This document shows positions 25,485 to 34,400 of a DNA stretch of 64,000 nucleotides, one piece after another. A model generated the notes under the pieces. That model made no database searches. It was not told the DNA's origin and worked only from the letters and a program-made list of their open reading frames with translations. A program made the translations under genes and the position numbers. Every line of letters starts with the position of its first letter. The first letter of the stretch is position 1. Origin of the DNA: CAWCDJ01 sp963794265 (GTDB lineage: Bacteria; Acidobacteriota; Terriglobia; Bryobacterales; Bryobacteraceae); assembly GCA_963794265.1 (NCBI GenBank), contig CAWCDJ010000007.1:186001-250000 (forward strand), written 5' to 3'.

Positions 25485-26693
25485 CTAGACGATCTCTTCG
25501 TTAGCGGCGTTCCAGCGCACGGTGCGCCCCTGCCGGTAGCTCTCCACGGCCATGCGGCATGCGATGGCCACGCGGTATCCGAGTTCGAACGGGCAGTTCG
25601 GCTGCCGGCTCGGGTTGCGGACGCAATCGAGGAAGTTCTGCATGTGGGCGGCGCGCTCGTTGCGCGTGGTGCCAACCATCTCGTTGCCGTCTTTGCGGTT
25701 CACCTTCTGCGGCGTATACCGGATGCTCTGCGGCGTGTGAGAAACGGTACCGTTGTCGCCCAGCACTTCTTCGGACACTCCCAGCTTGTCATTGCCGAAT
25801 CCCGAGGTCCAATTGAAGAGCATCTCTTCTTCCTGCACCAGCGAGGCATTCATCGTGTCGGGCACTTCGCGGCCGTCCTTCCACAGGTACAGACCGCCCG
25901 TCATGGTCGCCTGGCGCGGAATCTTCAGGCCCAGCACCTTGTACCAGAACGCCAGTTGGTGGCACATGTTCTCGTATACGTTGCCGCCCGAATAATCCCA
26001 GAAAAAGCGCCAGTTGATGTAGCGGTTGGCATCGAAGGGGCGCTGCGGCGCCTCGCCCAGGAACGACTTCCAGACGATATTCCCGGCCGTCATATCCGGA
26101 TACACCTGGCGCGCCCACTGCGGCTTGCCGTGCGGCGTGTTGCGGTACATGTGGGCTTCGATCGAAGTGATTTTGCCGATCAATTCCGGCTTGAGAAAAC
26201 TGTGGGCGTCCGGAACGTGCCCGTAAGAAGTCCACTGGTGCCCCACCTGTACCGCGCGCCGCGCGCCGGCGTGTTCCACCGCTGCCCGCATCCGCTTGGC
26301 GTGCGCCACGGTGAACGCCATGGTCTTTTCCTGGTAGACGTGCTTGCCGGCGTCGAGGGCCGCGGTGAAATGCTCGCAGTGCAGATGCTGGGGTGTGGCG
26401 ATCAGCACCGCGTCGATGCTCCGGTCGTCGAGCAGGCGGCGGTAGTCCAGGTAGGTCTTGGCCGCCGGCGCGATCGTCTTCACTTCTTCGAGCCGCCGGG
26501 TGTAAACGTCGGCCGCGCCGGCGCATTCGACATTCGGCAGGCTCACCGCCTCTCGCAGGATTTCCGACCCGCGCGCCCCAGGTCCTATGATGCCGATACG
26601 GACCCGATCGTTCGCGCCGAGCACGTTGGAAGCGGCCAGGGTGCCGGCCAGTCCGGTGGCCACCTTGCCGATGAAATTGCGTCGAGATTGCAT
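25485..26693 (-). CDS. Tat-exported Gfo/Idh/MocA family oxidoreductase
   Basis: 402 residues. The twin-arginine signal SRRNFIGKVATGLAGTLAAS is followed by the NAD(P) fold RIGIIGPGARGSEILREA and the family motif YQEKTMAFTVAHAKRM (EKT in place of EKP). The C-terminal domain includes RFFWDYSGGNVYENMCHQ, with the conserved Asp and His positions. Likely acts on a sugar or glycoside in the periplasm. GGAG lies 11 bases before the ATG. It heads the operon that continues into acyl-CoA dehydrogenase, meaB, mtnP, the GT9 gene and the sirtuin gene, though its chemistry does not obviously belong with them. Confidence 0.9.
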   Translation of the reverse strand: MQSRRNFIGKVATGLAGTLAASNVLGANDRVRIGIIGPGARGSEILREAVSLPNVECAGAADVYTRRLEEVKTIAPAAKTYLDYRRLLDDRSIDAVLIATPQHLHCEHFTAALDAGKHVYQEKTMAFTVAHAKRMRAAVEHAGARRAVQVGHQWTSYGHVPDAHSFLKPELIGKITSIEAHMYRNTPHGKPQWARQVYPDMTAGNIVWKSFLGEAPQRPFDANRYINWRFFWDYSGGNVYENMCHQLAFWYKVLGLKIPRQATMTGGLYLWKDGREVPDTMNASLVQEEEMLFNWTSGFGNDKLGVSEEVLGDNGTVSHTPQSIRYTPQKVNRKDGNEMVGTTRNERAAHMQNFLDCVRNPSRQPNCPFELGYRVAIACRMAVESYRQGRTVRWNAANEEIV

Positions 26694-26766
26694 TTGAAAA
26701 ACCGTTACTCCTTGCCGCGCCCGAAACCTCGGGAAGCGGTGATACTTAACCTGATTATATACGTAG

Positions 26767-27789
26767 CTAAGCTCCGATATACCGCGCGTAGAGGCTCCGC
26801 GCCACGGCCGCGTCGCCGGTGCCCTTGACGATCGTCCGCCCGTCCGGAAACACCGTCATCTCGTAAGGGGCAGCGAAAAACCTCAATGCATACTCGTTGG
26901 CGCGCACCTGGCCCAGCGGTTCCAGCCGCAGCCTGAGTTCTTCCAGGTCGATCGCCCCCGGCCCCTCGTGGATTTGGACGGCGTTCCTGCCGCATAAGGT
27001 CACTGGCCCGCGTCGCGATTCATCCAGGTAGGGAAATTTCCGGCGGGCGCACGCCGGGCATTCCGGGTCGCGCGGCGGCGGCTCGATCTGGCGGATGCAC
27101 CCCTCCCAAAGGTCCATGGTGGTAATCCGGGCGCACACCGAATCCGCCTTTCCCGCCAGAATCTTCAGAGCGTCGGCCACCTGAAAGGAGGCCACGGCGG
27201 AAATGATCACGTTCAGCACTCCGGCCGTCTCGCAGGTTGGCTGTGCGCCCCCGGGGGGCTCCGGGTAGAGGCACCGCAGGCACGCCGTGCGCCCCGGCAG
27301 AACCGCCAGCGCCAGCCCGTAGGCTCCCACGGCGCCGCCGTAAACCCATGGGACACCGAAGCTTACGGCGTAATCGTTGATCAGGTAGCGGGTATCGAAG
27401 TTGTCCGTGCCGTCCAGGATCACGCCGGCTCCGGCCAGTAGTTCCGGGGCGTTGGCCGCAGTCAGGTCGGCCACCGTGCCCCGCACCGTCACGGAGGAAT
27501 TGATGGCCGCAATGCGCCGCTCGGCTGCCACGGCCTTCGGCAGCGCCCGGGCCGCGTCGGATTCTTCGAACAGCCACTGCCGGTGCAGGTTCGAAGGCTC
27601 CACGTAATCGCGGTCGATGATGGTGATCCGCCCCACCCCGGCCCGCGCCAGAGCGGCCGCCTGAAAACTCCCCAGCGCTCCGCAGCCCACGATCACGGCA
27701 TGCGAGCCGAGCAGAGCTTCCTGGCCGGCTTCGCCGATCCCCGCGAACAGGATCTGCCGCGAGTAGCGCTCGCGTTCGGCCGCGTTCAT
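26767..27789 (-). CDS. E1-like adenylyltransferase (ThiF/MoeB/HesA family)
   Basis: 340 residues. The ATP site is VIVGCGALGSFQAAALARAGVG, followed by IIDRDYVEPSNLHRQWLF (the Arg finger region), DGTDNFDTRYLIND, and the catalytic Cys in TCETAGVL. Two zinc-binding CxxC pairs are present (CLRC and CPAC). A C-terminal extension of about 95 residues after the core (SRRGPVTLCGRN onward) resembles an added small-protein-like or rhodanese-replacing tail. E1-like enzymes adenylate the C-terminal Gly of ThiS/MoaD carriers for sulfur transfer. No thi or moa genes are near. It diverges from the Omp85 gene across a 43-bp spacer, with TACCAT seven bases before its ATG. Confidence 0.88.
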   Translation of the reverse strand: MNAAERERYSRQILFAGIGEAGQEALLGSHAVIVGCGALGSFQAAALARAGVGRITIIDRDYVEPSNLHRQWLFEESDAARALPKAVAAERRIAAINSSVTVRGTVADLTAANAPELLAGAGVILDGTDNFDTRYLINDYAVSFGVPWVYGGAVGAYGLALAVLPGRTACLRCLYPEPPGGAQPTCETAGVLNVIISAVASFQVADALKILAGKADSVCARITTMDLWEGCIRQIEPPPRDPECPACARRKFPYLDESRRGPVTLCGRNAVQIHEGPGAIDLEELRLRLEPLGQVRANEYALRFFAAPYEMTVFPDGRTIVKGTGDAAVARSLYARYIGA

Positions 27790-27832
27790 GCTCTCGATGG
27801 TAGCAAAGTTGCTTTCGCGTCCTTACGCTATC

Positions 27833-30817
27833 ATGAGACTGGTGCGGCGGCTGCTCACCAATGGTTACCTTTATCTCGCCCTGGCACTGGCGGCGCCCTG
27901 CGCGTTTTCCGCTCAATACCAGAGGTATGAGGGCATGCTCATCCGCAACATTCAGTTCAGCCCGGGCGAGCAGCCGCTCGAAGCTTCCGAACTGCACGAC
28001 ATTCTGCCCCTCAAGATGAATCTGCCGCTCGATATGGCCGAGGTGCGGGCCAGTATCGAGCGTCTCTTCGCGACCGGCCGCTATTCCGATATTCAAGTGG
28101 ACGCCGCGCCCTATCGCGACGGCTGCTCGATTGTTTTCATCACGAAGAGCAACTGGTTCATCGGCGATCTGGATGTTTCGGGCGGGCTTTCGAGCCCACC
28201 CACGCCCGGCCAGATGCAGAATGCCGCGCAGCTCGACCTGGGTGCCCCATTCACCGAAAAGAAGCTGCAGCAGGGCGTCGAAAACCAGAAGCGTCTGCTC
28301 GAAGGCAACGGCCTCTTCCTCGCCCAGGTGCGCCCGGTGCTCGATTGGGAAACCGGCAAAACCTATCAGCAGGTGGACGTCCGCTTCGATGTCGACAGCG
28401 GACCCCGTGCCCGGTTCGCCACGCCTGTGCTCAAAGGCGATCTCAAGATCGACCAGCAGCAGATCCTCCGCGCCACTAAATTCCGCCGCTGGATCATCCA
28501 CACCTGGAAGCCCGTGAGCCAGACTCGCGTGCGCCAGGGATTGGAAGGCGTGCGCGCCCTCTACCAGAAATCCAACCGCCTCGAGGCCCGCATCGCCCTC
28601 GAATCGATGAAGTACGATCCGGAAACCAATTCCGCCATCCCCACCCTCCAGATCGACGCCGGACCGCGCATCGAAGTCCGCACCGTGGGCGCCAAGGTTT
28701 CGCAGAAGACGCTCGAACGCTACGTCCCGGTTTTCGAGGAGCACGCGGTGGATCACGACCTGCTGGTCGAAGGGGCCCACAACCTGCGCGACTACTTCCA
28801 ATCGCAGGGCTACTTCGATGCCGAGGTCGAATTCAAGGAGCAGAGCGTCGTCAACGACAAGGCCGGCATCGACTACCTGGTCAACACCGGCGAGCGGCAC
28901 AAGCTGGTTTCGATCCAGATCGAGGGGAACAAATACTTCGACGCCGACACCCTGCGCGAGCGCATGTACCTGCAAACGGCTTCGCTGCTTCAGTTCCGCC
29001 ACGGCCGTTACAGCGAAAACCTGTTGGCCCGGGATGAGAGCTCCATCCGCAGCCTCTACCAGTCGAATGGCTTCCGCGACGTGAAGGTCGAGCACCAGGT
29101 GATCGACAACTACCTGCATAAACCTGGCGAAATCGCCGTGGTCATTCTCGTCGCCGAGGGGCCGCAGTATTTCATCAACAGCTTGAAAGTGGACGGCATC
29201 GAACGGCTGAACCGCGACCAGGCGCTCTCTTCGCTCAGTTCGGTCGCCGGACAACCCTTCAGCGAATTCAACGTTGCGGTGGACCGCGACGCCCTGCTGG
29301 CGCAGTATTTCGAAAAGGGATTCCCGCGCGCAACGTTCGAATGGAACTACACGGCGGCCGGGCCGAACCGCGTCGACCTGCATTACGTGGTGAACGAGGG
29401 AGCGCAGCAGTTCGTGCGCCAGGTGCTGATCAGCGGGAACCAGGTGACGCGCTCCCGCCTGATCAACCAGAACATCACGCTTAACCCCGGCGACCCGCTC
29501 TCCCCCACCGACGTTACCGACATCCAGCGGCGGCTCTACGGCCTCGGCGTGTTCGCCCGGGTGGACGCCGCCATCCAGAACCCGGACGGCGAGAGCGACC
29601 GCAAGTACGTCCTGTACAACCTGGAGGAGGCGCGGCGCTATTCGGTCGCGGTGGGCTTTGGCGCCGAACTGGGCCGCATCGGACAAGGGTGCCAGACGTG
29701 CTTCGATTCCCCAGCCGGCACCACCGGCTTTTCGCCCCGCGTTTCGCTCGACTTCACGCGCAACAATCTCTGGGGTATGGCCCACAGCATCAGCCTCCAG
29801 ACGCGCGTCTCCACCCTCGATCAGCGTGCGCAGCTCACTTATTCCTGGCCGCACTTTCACAACCAGGAAAACCTCACGGTCTCGGTGACCGGCATCTACG
29901 AAGACTCGCACGACATCAATACCTTCAACTTCCGGCGCCAGGAGGGCTCGCTGCAGTTGACCCAGCGGCTCGGCAAGGCTACTACGCTGTTCTATCGCTA
30001 CACCTACCGCCGCGTCGGGGTCAGCGACCTGAAGGTCACGCCGTTTCTGATCCCGCAGGTTTCGCAGCCGGCCCTGGTGGGCATCACGTCCTTCAACCTG
30101 GTGCAGGACCGCCGCGACGACCCGCTCGACCCGCACCGGGGCATCTTCAATACGGTCGATATCGGGCTGGCCGACCACATCTTCGGATCGCAGGTCAACT
30201 ACCTGCGGGTGCTGGTGCGCAATGCCACCTACCACCCCATCGGCAAGCGCATGGTGCTGGCCCGCATGACGCAGTTCGGGGATCTCGATGCGTTCAACTA
30301 CACCGGCAACCCGCTTGAGGCCATCCCGCTGCCCGAGCGCCTGTTCGGCGGCGGCAGCAACTCGCATCGCGGCTTTCCCGAATACCAGGCCGGGCCGCGC
30401 GATCCCAACACCGGCTTCCCCCTGGGCGGAACCGCACTGCTCTTCAACCAGACCGAGTTGCGGTTCCCGCTGATCGGAGAGAATATCGGGGGCGTGCTGT
30501 TCCACGACATGGGCAACGTGTTCTCCGATGTCCGCAACATCACCTGGAAGGTGCGCCAGCCGAGCCTGGACGACCTCGACTACATGGTGCACGCGGTGGG
30601 TTTCGGCCTGCGCTACCGGACGCCCATCGGGCCGGTGCGCGCGGACCTCGCCTACAGCATCAATCCGCCGTCGTTCTTCGGCTTCTCCGGCACGCAGCAG
30701 GACCTGATCAATGCCGGTGTGACGCCCTGCTCGCCGCCGGCCGGCGTGCCGAACCAGTGCACGGTGCAGCGCGTCAGCCATTTTCAATTCTTTATCTCAA
30801 TCGGACAGACGTTTTGA
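27833..30817 (+). CDS. Omp85-family outer-membrane assembly protein (BamA/TamA-like) with multiple POTRA domains
   Basis: 994 residues from the ATG at 27833; the signal peptide MRLVRRLLTNGYLYLALALAAPCAFSAQ is cleaved near residue 28. Several POTRA repeats run from about residue 35 to 610 (IRNIQFSPGEQPLE, LVSIQIEGNKYFDADTLRERM, FINSLKVDGIERLNRD, VRQVLISGNQVTRSRLI). The beta-barrel follows, with the conserved loop-6 motif SHRGFPEYQAGPRD and a C-terminal Phe (FFISIGQTF) typical of outer-membrane proteins. It inserts beta-barrel proteins into the outer membrane. No Shine-Dalgarno is seen before the ATG. It overlaps the SurA-N-like gene by four bases and is followed by tamB-like, so TamA-type function is plausible; a second BamA elsewhere cannot be excluded. 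Confidence 0.92.
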   Translation: MRLVRRLLTNGYLYLALALAAPCAFSAQYQRYEGMLIRNIQFSPGEQPLEASELHDILPLKMNLPLDMAEVRASIERLFATGRYSDIQVDAAPYRDGCSIVFITKSNWFIGDLDVSGGLSSPPTPGQMQNAAQLDLGAPFTEKKLQQGVENQKRLLEGNGLFLAQVRPVLDWETGKTYQQVDVRFDVDSGPRARFATPVLKGDLKIDQQQILRATKFRRWIIHTWKPVSQTRVRQGLEGVRALYQKSNRLEARIALESMKYDPETNSAIPTLQIDAGPRIEVRTVGAKVSQKTLERYVPVFEEHAVDHDLLVEGAHNLRDYFQSQGYFDAEVEFKEQSVVNDKAGIDYLVNTGERHKLVSIQIEGNKYFDADTLRERMYLQTASLLQFRHGRYSENLLARDESSIRSLYQSNGFRDVKVEHQVIDNYLHKPGEIAVVILVAEGPQYFINSLKVDGIERLNRDQALSSLSSVAGQPFSEFNVAVDRDALLAQYFEKGFPRATFEWNYTAAGPNRVDLHYVVNEGAQQFVRQVLISGNQVTRSRLINQNITLNPGDPLSPTDVTDIQRRLYGLGVFARVDAAIQNPDGESDRKYVLYNLEEARRYSVAVGFGAELGRIGQGCQTCFDSPAGTTGFSPRVSLDFTRNNLWGMAHSISLQTRVSTLDQRAQLTYSWPHFHNQENLTVSVTGIYEDSHDINTFNFRRQEGSLQLTQRLGKATTLFYRYTYRRVGVSDLKVTPFLIPQVSQPALVGITSFNLVQDRRDDPLDPHRGIFNTVDIGLADHIFGSQVNYLRVLVRNATYHPIGKRMVLARMTQFGDLDAFNYTGNPLEAIPLPERLFGGGSNSHRGFPEYQAGPRDPNTGFPLGGTALLFNQTELRFPLIGENIGGVLFHDMGNVFSDVRNITWKVRQPSLDDLDYMVHAVGFGLRYRTPIGPVRADLAYSINPPSFFGFSGTQQDLINAGVTPCSPPAGVPNQCTVQRVSHFQFFISIGQTF

Positions 30818-31473
30818 CCGCCACGCGCCCAATCCGGTTTTTCGTCCTGCTGGTGGCCGCGTGCCCGCCCGCCGCGGCCGATATCATCGACCGCATTGCG
30901 GTTTCGGTGGGCACCCAGGTGATCACCACCAGCGATATCGACCGCGAGATCCGCGTCTCGTCATTCCTCCAGGGTTCCGTTCCCGACTTCAGTTCCGCCG
31001 GCCGGCGCGCCACAGCAGACCGGATGGTCGAGCAGAAGCTCATCCGCCATGAGCTCGAAACCAGCCGCTACCCGGTTCCCAAGGTGGCGGAAATCGACCC
31101 GGTTCTCGCCGGGCTGATCCAAAAGCAGTTCCACGGCGAAGCCGCCTACCGCGCCGCCCTGCAGTCCTACGGGATCACCGAACAGGACGTCCGCGACGAG
31201 TTGCTCTGGCAGCGCACGTTTCTCCTGTTCGTGGACGACCGCTTCCGCCCGGCGGTTCAGGTGACCGATCAGGAGGTGAAGGATTACTTCGACAAAGTGG
31301 TGGCGCCGGCGGCGCGCGCCGCTCATCCCGGCCAGCCGGTCACGCTCGACGCGTACCGCGAGCAGATCGCCCGTACCCTCACCGGCCAGCGTACCGACCA
31401 GGAAATGGACCGGTGGCTCAAGGCGGCGCGCGGCCGTACTGAAGTCATCTATCACCCGGAGGCTTTTAAATGA
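30814..31473 (+). CDS. SurA-N-like periplasmic chaperone without a PPIase domain
   Basis: 219 residues from a TTG at 30814 that overlaps the stop of the Omp85 gene (TTGA). The signal peptide (IRFFVLLVAACPPAAAD) leads into DIIDRIAVSVGTQVITTSDIDREIR, the pattern that opens SurA/PpiD-type N-terminal domains, then helices with VEQKLIRHELETSRYP and a C-terminal helix (QEMDRWLKAARGRTEV). No parvulin rotamase domain is present, so any activity would be client binding only. Its position between Omp85 and TamB-like genes, with overlaps on both sides, suggests it delivers substrates to that assembly pair. Confidence 0.82.
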   Translation: MTATRPIRFFVLLVAACPPAAADIIDRIAVSVGTQVITTSDIDREIRVSSFLQGSVPDFSSAGRRATADRMVEQKLIRHELETSRYPVPKVAEIDPVLAGLIQKQFHGEAAYRAALQSYGITEQDVRDELLWQRTFLLFVDDRFRPAVQVTDQEVKDYFDKVVAPAARAAHPGQPVTLDAYREQIARTLTGQRTDQEMDRWLKAARGRTEVIYHPEAFK

Positions 31474-34400
31474 CGCGCCGGCGCGTGATGTGGGCGGGCA
31501 GCGCCGTGGTCGCCGCCTTGCTGGTCGCGGCGGCGGCCGTCCCCCTGATCCTCGAGAGCCGGTGGTTCAGCGACCTGATGCGCGCCCGCATCGTGAAGGC
31601 CGTGGAATCCGCCACCGGCGGCCGCGTCGAGATCGGCCGGTTCCAGTTCGAGTGGAGACAGCTTCGCGTCCGGGTTCTCAACTTCACCCTGCACGGTACG
31701 GAACCGGCCGGCAAGCCTCCGCTCTTCCACGCGTCGGAGGTGACGGTCAGCCTGAAAATCGTTGCCGCCCTGGGGCGCGACATCGATATTGAATCGCTGG
31801 AAATTGGCAGTCCCCGCATCTACCTGATCGTCTCCGCCGATGGCGCCACGAATATTCCCGAACCCGGGAACAAGCGCGGCGCAAGTCATCCGATCGAGAC
31901 GCTGGTAAACCTGGCTATCGGCCGCTTCCGCATCGCCAGCGGGATTCTCGAGGTCGAAAATCGCGGCCGGACCCCCTTCGATGCGCGCGGCCAAAATCTG
32001 AACGCGCGGCTTTCCTACGAAGCCGCCGTGCCGCGCTACCTGGGCAGCCTTTCGCTCCGGCCGCTCGAACTGCACTGGCCCGGCTACACACCCGTGCAGG
32101 CGAGCGTGGATCTCCGGCTATCGCTCGAACGGAAGCGGATCGCGATCGAGTCCGCAGCCCTGGCCTCTGGCGAATCGCGACTCTCACTCTCCGGCGCCGT
32201 CGAAAACCTGGCGGCTCCCACCGGAAAATTCCATTACGAGGTACACCTGGCACTGCCCGACGCTGCTCGTGAGTTTCGTTTAAAGGGGCTCGAGCGCGGC
32301 GCCGTCGAGGCGTCGGGAGAGGCGGCGTGGAGTGGCGGCAGCCGCTACTCTCTATCCGGCATGCTGCGCGCCTCGGGTCTGGAGTATCGCGATTCCACGA
32401 TCCACCTGCGCGATGGCAGCCTGGAGGGTGCGCTTGCCGCAACTCCTGACGGCATAGAGATTTCGAACGCGCGGGTGGCCGGCAGCTACCTGGGCGCGCT
32501 CGACCGGCTGCCCGCCGCCGGCGGCATCGCCCAAGCGGCCCTACGCAACGGGGAACTGACCCTGCGCGGCATCGCCCTTCGAGCTCTCAACGGAGAATTC
32601 CGCGGCGATGCGGCGGTTCGCGATTTCGACCGTTTCTCGCTGGCCGGCCGCATTTCCGGCATCGAGGCGAAGCGCGCGGTGGCGCTCTACAGCCGCGAGC
32701 CCATTCCATGGAACGCGGAGGGCTCCGGCGAGGTGAGCCTCGAAGGCTCGCTGCGCCGCGGGAAGGACCTCGAGCTGAACGCCCGGCTGGCGATCGGTCC
32801 CGCGGGTGATGGCGCGCCGGTGCACGGCCAGATCAATGCAAGCTACGATGCGCGAACGGGCGCGTTGGACCTCGGCCGGTCGTCCCTGAGCCTGCCCGCA
32901 TCGCGCGCCGATTTTTCAGGCGTCCTGGGGCGCGATATGCGCGTCCGGCTGGAGACTCGCGACCTGAACGACCTGCTTCCCGCGTTGGGCGCAAGCGCTG
33001 CCTCCATCCCCGTGACGCTCTCCGCCGGCGGGAGCCTGCTGTTCGACGGGGTCGTGACCGGAAGCCTGGAAAAGCCGCTGGTCGCCGGGCGCCTGGCCGC
33101 CAGCCATTTCCGCGTGTCCGGCAAAGACCTGGATTCGCTCGCAGGTTCGGTCACCCTATCGCCCGCCAATGTCCGGATCGACAACGGCACCGCCCGGTGG
33201 AAGAGCCTGCGGGCGCGCTTCCGCGGCGCGGTGGCACTCACTGCCTGGAAGACCACCGGCGGGAGTCAGATTTTCGGCGATGGCTCCATTCAGGGCGCCT
33301 CCCTCACCGACGTGCTGGCGCTGGCGGATATTCCCCAGGTGCCGCTGACCGGAACGCTGAGCGGCTTCGCGCAGTTCTCGGGCACACTCGAAAATCCGCT
33401 GGCCTCGGGCGATTTCAACATGCTCGCGGGTGTTTTCCACGGCGAGCCGTTCGACCGCTTCACGGGGCGCCTGAGCTACACGCCGGGGGCCCTGGAACTG
33501 TCTTCCGGCGTGGTTCAGTCGGGAGCCATCCTGGTGCGGGCGGCGGCTCGGTTCCGCCATCCGGCGGGCCATTTCGACTCCGGCCGCATTCACTTTGAGG
33601 TGGCCACCAACGCCATGGCCATCGATCGTATCGCAACCCTTGCCAAAGCCCGCCCCGGCCTGGAAGGCGCCGTGCTCGTGAACGCCTCCGGCGATCTCGA
33701 CGTGGCTCCGCAATCCGGAGAAGCGGGTTTCCGCCTCTCGTCCCTGGAGGCCGAAGCCACCGGCGACCGGCTACAGTTCAAGCGCCAGCCTCTCGGCAGC
33801 GCGCATCTGGTCGCGCATACGCAGGCGCGGGTTTTGAAGGCCTCCCTGACCGCCAACCTGGCGGCATCGGCGGTTCACGGGGAAGGTCAATGGGAACTCG
33901 ATGGCGATTTCCCGGGCAGCGCCACGGTAACCATAGCCAACTTCACTTTCGACCAGTTGAATCCCTGGCTGCCGGCTTCCCTGGCCGGCAGTTTCTCCGG
34001 TTCGGCCGACGGAGAAATCCGCGTGAGCGGTCCCGTGCGGAAGCCGGAACTGCTCCAAGCCGAGTTGCGCCTGCCCAAGCTCGACATTGTCCCGCCGCCT
34101 CAGTCCGGGATTCCCGTTTCCCTGGCGCTGCATAATTCCGGGCCGGTGGTGGCGACGCTGGCGAATTCCGTCGTCAATATCGAAAGCGCCCGCCTGATCG
34201 GCCGGTCCACCGATATTACCGTGACCGGAAAGGCGCGGCTGAAGGAGAAGAACCCGCTCGATCTGCACGTGAACGGGCGGGTGGATCTCGCAGTCCTGCG
34301 CGACCTCGATCAGAACCTCGAAGGCGCGGGCATCGTCTCGACCGACGCCACCGTGCGAGGCGAGTTCGACCGGCCGCGGATCACCGGACGGATGGAGTTC

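Noticed and set aside
27020..30787. A 1,255-codon open frame on the minus strand over the Omp85 gene
   Set aside because: It is a high-GC antisense shadow of the Omp85 gene: no family motifs, runs of His/Arg/Val/Gln typical of mirrored codons, and no ribosome binding site. Similar long shadows at 24312-26828, 42829-45444 and 9592-11067 were rejected for the same reason.
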